A stretch of DNA of 26,360 nt, taken from contig URKV01000005.1 of the NCBI GenBank assembly GCA_900548565.1, positions 1-26,360 of the forward strand, written 5' to 3'. Both the position numbers and the translations under genes were made by a program. The notes under the pieces are model-generated. The model was given only the letters and a program-made list of their open reading frames with translations. It was not told the origin of the DNA and did not search any database. Origin of the DNA: an uncultured Collinsella sp. Its GTDB lineage: Bacteria; Actinomycetota; Coriobacteriia; Coriobacteriales; Coriobacteriaceae. The stretch's first letter is position 1. Every line of letters starts with the position of its first letter. Shown piece by piece: positions 1-6,366 of this stretch.

Positions 1-41
1 CTCAGGAGTCTCGTGGGCTCGGAGATGTGTATAAGAGACAG
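1..41 (+). other. Nextera Read 2 adapter plus i7 index remnant (not genomic)
   Basis: Positions 8-41 match the Illumina Nextera Read 2 transposase adapter, ending in the 19-bp mosaic end AGATGTGTATAAGAGACAG. Positions 1-7 (CTCAGGA) match the last seven bases of the N704 i7 index as I remember it (GCTCAGGA). This is library sequence left on the contig. It must not be annotated: read on the minus strand it gives the peptide LLYTSPSPRDS, which would be fused to the end of the first gene, and on the plus strand MGSEMCIRDR. Confidence 0.97.
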
Positions 42-661
42 GCGTCATGGAGCTCCCAGTCGCTCTCTGGGTCCTGGCCATCGGCGCGAGCGGTGTGCAG
101 AATCGCATTCCACAGCTTATAGATTGCAACCTCGTCGGCGTCTCCCGGGAACACCTCGCGCGCCCAAGCCACGACCGGAGCGCCGGCGATGCACCACGGA
201 TTGATGTTGTAATCCAGTCCACGGCGGAAAACTTTGCACTGCGTGTTCTTTGCCTTAGAGGCTGCAGCGGGCTTAGCGGGATCGATGCCCTTAAGGGCGG
301 CGGGGTCCGCACCCTCGATAAAGATAAAGCAGGCACCGTCCTGGGCCAGGGAATCCAGCTGCAGGCGCTTCCACTCGGGCGTCTGCTCAAAATAGCTTTT
401 CTCGACATGCTCGTACGTGAGCCTCGTCACGGCATCATCGGCCCAGATGACCGTCACGTGGCCGGCGCCGGCAGCATAGGCCTCCGCGACCACCACGCGC
501 GCAAACGGCGCGCACTCAACCGGAGACTGAACGACAACCTCCTGGCCGGGCTTGACGTTTACGCCCTTGCGGACAACCAGGCGCGCATAGTTTTTAATCT
601 TGGGCTCCAGGGCCTTCATGCCCTCCAGAGCTTCTTCGACCGTCAGGGCAGCTCGAATCAT
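42..661 (-). CDS. M29-family aminopeptidase, N-terminal part (3' end cut by contig edge)
   Basis: The roughly 207 genomic residues resemble the N-terminal region of M29 metalloaminopeptidases (AmpS/PepS/aminopeptidase T type). They include KNYARLVVRKGVNVKPGQEV near the start, an ECAPFARVVVAEAYAAGA segment, and the conserved NPWCIAGAPVVAWA stretch. Family members are cytoplasmic, metal-dependent peptide-trimming enzymes; the metal-binding residues lie in the missing C-terminal half. I place the start at the ATG at 661 because GGAG lies six bases upstream. An in-frame ATG at 673 has no Shine-Dalgarno sequence. Everything left of position 42 is adapter, so the last 11 codons of the naive frame are artificial. 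The gene lies downstream of a strong terminator (about 689-722), so it probably has its own promoter, though I see no clear one. Confidence 0.85.
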
Positions 662-688
662 GTGCCACTCCATCTATCTATAGAACAG

Positions 689-722
689 TAAAAAGGCGCG
701 CCGCTAAAACGACGCGCCTTAT
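689..722 (-). terminator. Rho-independent terminator
   Basis: On the minus strand an AAGGCGCG arm pairs with CGCGCCTT around a short loop, followed by TTTTT. It lies just after the stop of the membrane-protein gene ending at 751 and before the M29 gene, so it should end the purC transcript. Confidence 0.85.
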
Positions 723-750
723 ATCTTAGCGATATGTATGAATACAAACG

Positions 751-1326
751 CTACTTCTTCTTGGAGTCCTTCTTGTCCTCCTCGGCAGCCGCGCGCTCGA
801 TAAGAGCGTTGAGCTTGTTCTCGGACATGCCCTCAGCCTGCGTGCGGTACATGTTGCGCAGGGGACGAATACGAACGAAGTCGTAGATAAAGTCACCCAG
901 AATGATGACATAGGACAAAACGATGCCGACCATCTGGACGGGACTGGACACCGTGCCGCCGGGAGCGAAGTAGAGCGAAGCCCAAATTGCCACGACGAGT
1001 ACCATGCCGATGGCGAGCACGGCCCACCAGATACGGCGGCGCTTGGTGTAGTCCTCATCCTGCTTAAGGAGGATATTCGACACCGTATAGATACGATCCT
1101 CGCGAGCACGCTGCTTGGCCTTGCGGGCGCGCTTCTCCTCCTTGGAAAGGCCTTCCAGGTTTTCACCCTTCTCGAGCTCTTTGCGGCGTGCCTTAGACGA
1201 AGCCGGCACGACGCGAACGGAGCTCGCTGCCTGGCGAGCGGGCTTAGCAGATGCGGCGGACTTGCGCGCAACCCCGGTAACTTCGTGGGATTGCGTGCGC
1301 TTGTTCGTGGCGCTACGGGTACTCAC
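751..1326 (-). CDS. Small basic membrane protein of unknown function
   Basis: This 191-residue protein is not one I recognise. Residues 1-98 are strongly basic and Ala/Lys/Arg-rich, with a probable charged helix around 45-80 (KARRKELEKG, KEEKRARKAKQRA). Two hydrophobic segments, about 100-120 and 130-150, look like a transmembrane hairpin. The tail ends in a Lys/Asp/Glu-rich DKKDSKKK. Both ends are therefore probably cytoplasmic. The start is GTG directly after the purC stop (TAAGTG); AAGGAG within the last purC codons is nine bases upstream, so translation is probably coupled to purC. The layout resembles small actinobacterial membrane proteins with a charged N-terminus, but I cannot assign a family. 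The coupling to purC is not evidence of a purine role. Confidence 0.8.
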   Translation of the reverse strand: MSTRSATNKRTQSHEVTGVARKSAASAKPARQAASSVRVVPASSKARRKELEKGENLEGLSKEEKRARKAKQRAREDRIYTVSNILLKQDEDYTKRRRIWWAVLAIGMVLVVAIWASLYFAPGGTVSSPVQMVGIVLSYVIILGDFIYDFVRIRPLRNMYRTQAEGMSENKLNALIERAAAEEDKKDSKKK

Positions 1327-2214
1327 TTATGCGTTCTCCTTCATGCTTGTGAACTGGGAGCCCGTGATGATCTGGAAGGCCTCGCGATAGCGCTCGGACG
1401 TGCCATCGATGACCTCGGCGGGCAGGTGCGGGGTCTCCCCCGTCATATCCCAGTTGGCTTTGAGCCAATTGCGGACGAATTGTTTGTCGTAGCTAGGCTG
1501 AATCTTGCCCTCCTCGTAGCTGGCGGCGGGCCAGAAACGGCTGGAGTCGGGCGTTAGGCACTCGTCGATCAGCGTAACCTTGCCATCGATGACACCGAAC
1601 TCGAACTTGGTGTCGGCGATGATGATGCCTCGAGTCGCGGCATACTCGGCAGCGGCCTTGTAAATCTTGAGGGACAGGTCGCGAATCTGCGTGGCGATAT
1701 CCTCACCCACGATCTCGCAGCAACGCTCGAACGAAATGTTCTCGTCGTGGTCGCCGATCTCGGCCTTCGTGGACGGCGTGAACAGCGGCTCGGGAAGCTT
1801 GGAGGCCTCGGTCAGACCCTCGGGCAGCTGAATGCCGCAGACGGTGCCGTTCTCGTCATAGGTCTTCTTGCCCGAACCGGTCAGATAGCCGCGGACGATG
1901 CACTCGATAGGAATCGTCTGGGCCTTCTTGACCAGCATGGCGCGGCCTGCGAGGTAGTCACGATACTCGGCAAACTCCTCGGGGAAATCCGCCGGATCGA
2001 TGGAGACGAGGTGATTGGGAACGATGTCGGCAAACTTATCGAACCAGAATGCCGAGATGCGGTTGAGCACCTCTCCCTTAAACGGAATCTCGTCGGGGAG
2101 AATAAAGTCGAACGCAGAAATGCGGTCGGTGGCGACCATCAGCAGGTTTTCACCGGCATCATAGATATCACGAACCTTGCCACGGGAATCCGGACGACGC
2201 TCCATCGTTGTCAC
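1327..2214 (-). CDS. purC: Phosphoribosylaminoimidazole-succinocarboxamide synthase (SAICAR synthetase)
   Basis: PurC joins CAIR and aspartate using ATP to make SAICAR in de novo purine synthesis, in the cytoplasm. The protein has the family's landmarks in order: SRGKVRDIYDAGENLLMVATDRISAFD near the N-terminus (nucleotide-binding region), LPDEIPFKGEVLNRISAFWF, the ECIVRGYLTGSGKK segment, LFTPSTKAEIGDHDENIS, and IADTKFEFG followed by LIDECLTPDSSRFWP. Its length of about 295 residues is normal for the longer PurC type. I prefer the GTG at 2214, which has AAGGAG eight bases upstream; a GTG at 2223 overlaps the Shine-Dalgarno sequence. The stop abuts the next gene's GTG. The upstream gap (2215-2324) holds a TGCGGG/CCCGCA hairpin but no clear promoter. 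purB, encoding the next enzyme of the pathway, lies 10 kb away. Confidence 0.97.
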   Translation of the reverse strand: MTTMERRPDSRGKVRDIYDAGENLLMVATDRISAFDFILPDEIPFKGEVLNRISAFWFDKFADIVPNHLVSIDPADFPEEFAEYRDYLAGRAMLVKKAQTIPIECIVRGYLTGSGKKTYDENGTVCGIQLPEGLTEASKLPEPLFTPSTKAEIGDHDENISFERCCEIVGEDIATQIRDLSLKIYKAAAEYAATRGIIIADTKFEFGVIDGKVTLIDECLTPDSSRFWPAASYEEGKIQPSYDKQFVRNWLKANWDMTGETPHLPAEVIDGTSERYREAFQIITGSQFTSMKENA

Positions 2215-2246
2215 GTGAGTCACTCCTTACCAAAATACGACAGTAA

Positions 2247-2264
2247 TGCGGGTTCTTTCCCGCA
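2247..2264 (-). terminator. Short hairpin between the histidine-kinase gene and purC (possible weak terminator)
   Basis: TGCGGG and CCCGCA form a six-pair stem with a six-base loop in the purC leader, downstream of the kinase stop. The following bases (TTACTG) are not a proper U-run, so termination is doubtful. It could instead be a leader structure for purC. Confidence 0.35.
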
Positions 2265-2324
2265 CGTTTTCGCAAACTCGGAGCGGCAGGGACGGAACCC
2301 CCTCCTTCACCGAATAGCGAAAAG

Positions 2325-3890
2325 CTAGTGCTCCATTGTAGTAGATGCCGCGTCCGCCGTGTGCTCGCGAGGCAGATGAATCGTAAAAGTCGTACCCTTT
2401 CCAAGCTCCGACTCCACGGATATGTAGCCGTGATGACGCTCGACAATCTGCTTGGTCACGGCGAGGCCCACGCCCAGGCCACCCGCCTCGCGGGCGCGAC
2501 TGGCGTCGGCACGCCAAAAACGACCGAAGATGCGCGACAAATCATCCTTGGCGATACCGATGCCCGTATCCGAAACCGCGATATCGACGTGCTTGCGGTC
2601 GCTGAGCACCGACACCACGACCCAACCCCCCTCGGGGGTATAGCGCATGGCGTTACTCAAGAGGTTGATGACGCATTGCGTGATCATGTCGGGATCTGCC
2701 TCGACAACGTCATCGTGGCCCTGCGTCTCATCTGCAAAGCGCAAACGCAGGTCACGGTCGGCAAACAAGCGCTCCTGGCCATTCACAATCGAGCGCACAA
2801 ACGGCACCATATCCACCGGCTCCAGGTTGAGTGGCGCGGTACTGTTTTCCATGCGCGACAGGTCGAGCATCTGCTGCACCAGACGGGCCAGACGACGCGT
2901 CTCGGATGCGACCGTTTCCAGGTGTTCGTCATCGGTGGGATACACACCGTCTTGCATGGCCTCGACCGTTGCAAGCATGGCCATGAGCGGCGTGCGCAGC
3001 TCGTGGGCAACATCAGAGGTCAGGCGCTTCTCGTGCTTCATATCCTTTTCGAGTGAGGTGGCCATCTCGTCGAAGGTCTCTCCCAGCTGATCGATCTCAT
3101 CATCGCCGCGCAAGCCCGTACGAGCGGACAGGTCTCCATCGCGAATCTGCTTGGCGGTGCTGGTAATACGATGAATCGGCTTGGTGAGCATGCGCGACAT
3201 GAGCGCTCCGATAACGACCGAGATGCAGACGGCCACAACCGCGGCAAGGGCCATGGCGTTAAAGGTCTTCTCTCTGAATGCCGAGTCTGCCCTGGTGAGC
3301 AGGGCATCGGAGCCAATCGCCCACAATTTGACCTGACCCACGTGCTCGCCGGAGGACGTCACGATCTCAACGTTGGCAACACTATTGGAATCGGTGGGAG
3401 CAGACGAGACTGGGCTGTGCGATGCCCTCTTTCCGCTCGCATCGTCGGTCGTCGCCTGATTTTCGCGTACATCGGCAGTAGCGCTTGCCGAGGGCCACGA
3501 GTCGTCGTAGACGATGACGCCCTTTTTATTGACGACCTGCATACCAAGATCGTCGGACACCAAGCTCGATGTCGCGACCGTACGCAGCTCCCCCGCGGTC
3601 CAAGAACCGTTTTCCTCATATGACGTTGCCAACTTTTCGGCAGCGGAATTGGCGATTTCGACAATATTGGAGCGCGTGTAATCCGTAAAAACCGTGCCCC
3701 ATACAACGGAGACTACGCCCACCAACACCAATACCGTCATGAGCGATGTCAGGGCAAAAGCCAGGGCCATGCGCGAGGGATAGCTCATCGTCGGCCGTGA
3801 ATCGGAACGAGGCGTGTTCCAACTAGCCTTGGAACCCGCCTCGTTCTCCTGCTTATGCTTTTGCCCGATTTCAAAGCGCGCAGGTGTCAT
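2325..3890 (-). CDS. HAMP-domain sensor histidine kinase
   Basis: This 521-residue protein is a membrane-bound class I histidine kinase. TM1 is at about 42-66, an extracytoplasmic sensor at 67-208, TM2 at about 211-233, and HAMP at about 234-285. The DHp helix holds the phospho-acceptor in DVAHELRTPL (His296). The ATPase domain has an N box (LLSNAMRYTPEGG, Asn413), G1 (DTGIGI, 441-446), F box (IFGRFWRAD) and G2 (GGLGVGLAV, about 470-478). All catalytic boxes look intact. The sensor contains a Ser/Thr/Asp-rich, low-complexity stretch (about 133-172), so the ligand cannot be guessed. The start ATG lies 12 bases after the response-regulator stop, with AAAGGA upstream, so the two genes form one operon with the regulator first. 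Confidence 0.95.
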   Translation of the reverse strand: MTPARFEIGQKHKQENEAGSKASWNTPRSDSRPTMSYPSRMALAFALTSLMTVLVLVGVVSVVWGTVFTDYTRSNIVEIANSAAEKLATSYEENGSWTAGELRTVATSSLVSDDLGMQVVNKKGVIVYDDSWPSASATADVRENQATTDDASGKRASHSPVSSAPTDSNSVANVEIVTSSGEHVGQVKLWAIGSDALLTRADSAFREKTFNAMALAAVVAVCISVVIGALMSRMLTKPIHRITSTAKQIRDGDLSARTGLRGDDEIDQLGETFDEMATSLEKDMKHEKRLTSDVAHELRTPLMAMLATVEAMQDGVYPTDDEHLETVASETRRLARLVQQMLDLSRMENSTAPLNLEPVDMVPFVRSIVNGQERLFADRDLRLRFADETQGHDDVVEADPDMITQCVINLLSNAMRYTPEGGWVVVSVLSDRKHVDIAVSDTGIGIAKDDLSRIFGRFWRADASRAREAGGLGVGLAVTKQIVERHHGYISVESELGKGTTFTIHLPREHTADAASTTMEH

Positions 3891-3902
3891 ATGTGATTTC
3901 CT

Positions 3903-4625
3903 TTATTTCTCGTCCGACTTATCGGTCTTGGTCGGAGCCTCGAAGCGGTAGCCGACACCGTGGACGGTGTAGAGCCACTTGGGCTTCTTGGGGTCGTCGC
4001 CCAGCTTGGCGCGAAGGTTCTTCACGTGGCTGTCGATAGTGCGCTCGTAACCCTCAAAGTCGTAGCCGAGCACCTTCTCGACCAGCTCCATGCGGTTGTA
4101 GACGCGGCCGGGGTGACGGGCAAGCGTGGTGAGCAGCTTGAACTCGGAAGCCGTCAGGTCGACTTCCTTGCCCTCGACCAAAATCTTGTGGCCCGAGATG
4201 TCAATGACCAGATCGCCAAAGTCGAGCACCTCGACGGCCGGCTCATCGGCCTGGTGGGCACGGCGGAACAAGGCGCGCACGCGCGCGACAAGCTCGCGCG
4301 GCGAGAACGGCTTGATCAGGTAGTCGTCGGCACCGAGCTCGAGACCGATAATACGGTCCTCGATCTCGCCCTTGGCCGTCAGCATAATGATGGGGACATC
4401 CGAGGTGTCGCGAATGGTGCGGCAAACGCGCTCGCCGGGAATCTTAGGGAGCATGAGGTCGAGCACGACCAGGTCGAACTGATGCTTCTCGAACTCCTCG
4501 ATAGCGGACTGGCCGTCGCCCACGCCCACAACCCAATAGCCCTCGCGCTCGAGATAGGCAGCGACAGCGTCACGGATTGCCTTCTCATCCTCGACCAGCA
4601 GAATCTTTTTTGCATCTGAAGCCAT
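3903..4625 (-). CDS. OmpR/PhoB-family response regulator
   Basis: The protein has about 240 residues: a receiver domain (about 8-120) followed by a winged-helix DNA-binding domain (about 135-232). In numbering from the chosen start, the acidic pair is E12/D13, the phospho-acceptor is Asp56 in VVLDLMLP, the conserved Thr is T83 in MLTAK, and the conserved Lys is K105 in LIKPF. The C-terminal part has the OmpR-type DLTASEFKLL and RTIDSHVKNLRAKLG recognition-helix region ending in VHGVGYRFE. It is surely the partner of the adjacent kinase. I choose the ATG at 4625, which is preceded by a G-rich AGGGGGG. A TTG at 4646 is an alternative that would add seven residues. The target genes are unknown; the hairpin at 4681-4719 lies in its leader or promoter region. 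Confidence 0.95.
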   Translation of the reverse strand: MASDAKKILLVEDEKAIRDAVAAYLEREGYWVVGVGDGQSAIEEFEKHQFDLVVLDLMLPKIPGERVCRTIRDTSDVPIIMLTAKGEIEDRIIGLELGADDYLIKPFSPRELVARVRALFRRAHQADEPAVEVLDFGDLVIDISGHKILVEGKEVDLTASEFKLLTTLARHPGRVYNRMELVEKVLGYDFEGYERTIDSHVKNLRAKLGDDPKKPKWLYTVHGVGYRFEAPTKTDKSDEK

Positions 4626-4680
4626 AACACGGCCCCCCTGTCTCAATTAGCTAAGAACAAGCTCATTTTAACGCACCTGA

Positions 4681-4719
4681 GCCCACCGGGTATCGCATGG
4701 GTGCGATAGCTCGGCGGGC
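4681..4719 (-). other. Nested hairpin between the lipoprotein gene and the response-regulator gene
   Basis: An inner perfect seven-pair stem (TATCGCA/TGCGATA, loop TGGG) sits inside an outer GCCCaCCG/CGGcGGGC stem with one mismatch. It is symmetric, so it can form on either strand. No U-run follows on the minus strand, so it is either a weak terminator for the lipoprotein gene or a regulatory structure/operator ahead of the two-component operon. Confidence 0.5.
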
Positions 4720-4778
4720 GGTACTCATAGTCACAACGCGCTTATTCCCCTGTCGACGCCTTTTTAACCCCTCGGAGA

Positions 4779-5990
4779 CTAAAGAGAGAACAAGCGAGCG
4801 GTAACCGTCTCGGGAATCCCCTGACTGTTACGCACCGTTGCGTACGTTAAGAACGAGTTCGATTTACCCGCCGTAGCAGGATAATCGCCATACTCCAAGG
4901 CTCGGTCGGGCGACAGAAGCGAGCCGTAGGTCTTAGCCGAAGTGTCAATCAAAAAATGCGACGCCTGAACTTTGATCAGGTATTTATTTTTCCTTCCCGC
5001 AGCGCACGCGAGCGGCTCACGCGAAAGGAAGAGATACGGCCCGCCCTCGTTACCGATATAGGTGCCCATATTGCCCAGGCCACCCACACCGCTATACGTC
5101 GCCTCAATGGAGAACACGAAGGTGTCGCCCATATACACGGCCTCGAAAGGCGAAACCGACGAAGGAAGCACCAGCTGAGCTCGCTTCGTGTTGTTGCCGT
5201 CAGTCAGGTCGATCGCCGTCATACCGTAATAGACGCCCTCATCATTGTGCACGCGGGGCGAGATGGTCAGGATGCCGTCGCTCACACGCGGGGCGGATGC
5301 GAAACGGCCCGTCGACTTCCAAATTGTCTCAGGCTTGGACTCGCTGGGCGACTGACGGTAGCAGTACGAATCGTTACTCGTCTTGGTGCCGCCGGACGAA
5401 GGCATCTTATACCAGATGACCGACGACCCATACGCTGTGAAGAGCGGCGGATCGTAGTTTTCGCCACCGCGGTCGAGCTCGACAGCGTTGCCGGTAAGGG
5501 AGGAGCCTGCAAGGTTTTGCGCATAGAGTTTCCAGGACGCATTGGCAAAGTTCATCTCGACCCACGCGAACACGCCATCACCCGCGCGAACGTCATAAAA
5601 CGCATAACCGGTTCCCTCAATGGGATCCTCAATAAGTGTGGTAAGCGAGCCATCGCCCAGGTTGAGCACACCAAGCGTATTGGCATGCAGGGCAGAAGCA
5701 GGCGCCATCATCGCGGCAGCGTAGTCTCCATCGCAGTAGTACAGCAGCGTGCCCAGCGGCAGCGTCCACGAGGCCGCGGGCTCAAGATCGATATCGACAG
5801 CTTCGTACTCATCAGTGATCGAGACAATCTTCGAATCGTCCTTGATAACCTGCGGCTCGCCAGCGGCGTCATCACTCGTGCCCGTTTTTTTCGAGCAACC
5901 GACCAGTACGGCAGCAGCACCGGTAGCGGCGCCACCCAGCACAAAACCTCGACGCGTTATTCCATTCTTAAAGCGATCAGCGATGCTCAT
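4779..5990 (-). CDS. Tat-exported lipoprotein, probable beta-rich extracellular protein of unknown function
   Basis: The 403-residue protein begins with a twin-arginine signal (TRRGFVLGG, R13 R14) leading into a lipobox LVGC with Cys32. It should therefore be exported folded by Tat and anchored by lipid to the outer face of the membrane. The linker after the Cys is Ser/Thr/Asp-rich. The mature part is Trp/Tyr/Gly-rich, with recurring strand-like stretches (for example YAFYDVRAGDGVFAWVEMNF, SSVIWYKMPSSGG and VYYGMTAIDLTDG), suggesting a beta-propeller; this fold is inference. I find no catalytic motif. The ATG at 5990 shares one base with the TAA of the upstream TSCPD gene (TAATG), so the two are translationally coupled. 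Upstream in-frame starts to 6044 would lie inside that gene and lose the signal-peptide geometry. Confidence 0.8.
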   Translation of the reverse strand: MSIADRFKNGITRRGFVLGGAATGAAAVLVGCSKKTGTSDDAAGEPQVIKDDSKIVSITDEYEAVDIDLEPAASWTLPLGTLLYYCDGDYAAAMMAPASALHANTLGVLNLGDGSLTTLIEDPIEGTGYAFYDVRAGDGVFAWVEMNFANASWKLYAQNLAGSSLTGNAVELDRGGENYDPPLFTAYGSSVIWYKMPSSGGTKTSNDSYCYRQSPSESKPETIWKSTGRFASAPRVSDGILTISPRVHNDEGVYYGMTAIDLTDGNNTKRAQLVLPSSVSPFEAVYMGDTFVFSIEATYSGVGGLGNMGTYIGNEGGPYLFLSREPLACAAGRKNKYLIKVQASHFLIDTSAKTYGSLLSPDRALEYGDYPATAGKSNSFLTYATVRNSQGIPETVTARLFSL

Positions 5991-6253
5991 TAGGCGATCT
6001 CTGCGCGAGCGGCCTCGATAGCGCGCGTAAGCTGATCGGCGCAAGAGGTCTTTTTCATACCGCAGGTATTACCGGCGAGAACCTCGATTACGCGATCGGC
6101 GGGAGCGCCTTCGACCAGCCTGGAGATGGCCTTGAGGTTGCCATCGCAGCCGCCGGTAAACTCGACGCCCAGCACCTTGCTGCCATCGTCAGAGAGATTG
6201 AGGTGAATATTGCGAGAGCATACACCCTGAGGCTTGTAGTCAAAACTAATCAT
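5990..6253 (-). CDS. TSCPD-domain protein (TIGR03905-like), small four-cysteine protein
   Basis: This 87-residue protein matches the TSCPD-domain family named for the motif seen here as KKTSCADQLTRAI. Cysteines at 12, 36, 64 and 71 (GVCSRN, GGCDGN, NTCGMKKTSC) could bind a metal. The domain also occurs near the C-terminus of some class II ribonucleotide reductases; free-standing versions have no established function to my knowledge. The start ATG at 6253 has AGGGG six bases upstream. The Shine-Dalgarno sequence lies in the loop of a TGAGA/TCTCA mini-hairpin. The stop overlaps the start of the Tat lipoprotein gene, so the two form a two-gene operon and may share a process, possibly metal- or redox-related (inference). 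Confidence 0.85.
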   Translation of the reverse strand: MISFDYKPQGVCSRNIHLNLSDDGSKVLGVEFTGGCDGNLKAISRLVEGAPADRVIEVLAGNTCGMKKTSCADQLTRAIEAARAEIA

Positions 6254-6293
6254 TGAGATCCCCTCTCAGAAAGAAATTTCAGACGTCTATTAT

Positions 6294-6360
6294 CCCCGCC
6301 TGGACCGACTTATTATCGCAAGCACCGATTCAACATCCTACGATGCTTGGACTGGCGGGG
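6294..6360. other. Long interrupted inverted repeat between the GGDEF gene and the TSCPD gene
   Basis: Outer arms CCCCGCC (6294-6300) and GGCGGGG (6354-6360) enclose inner arms CAAGCA (6319-6324) and TGCTTG (6344-6349). It lies just after the GGDEF stop and before the TSCPD operon on the same strand. There is no U-run. It may be a terminator or leader structure, and the TSCPD promoter must lie in or near it. A GATAAT -10-like hexamer follows the structure on the minus strand, but I see no good -35. Confidence 0.4.
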
Positions 6361-6366
6361 GCAAGA

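Noticed and set aside
13..204. Short plus-strand frame starting MGSEMCIRDR
   Set aside because: Its start is Nextera adapter sequence, not genome.
4633..4638. C6 run before the response-regulator start as a slippery tract
   Set aside because: Too short, and most simply explained as a G-rich ribosome-binding region on the minus strand.
4956..5993. 345-codon plus-strand frame opposite the Tat lipoprotein
   Set aside because: The minus strand has a clear Tat signal and lipobox; the opposite frame is Arg-rich shadow sequence.
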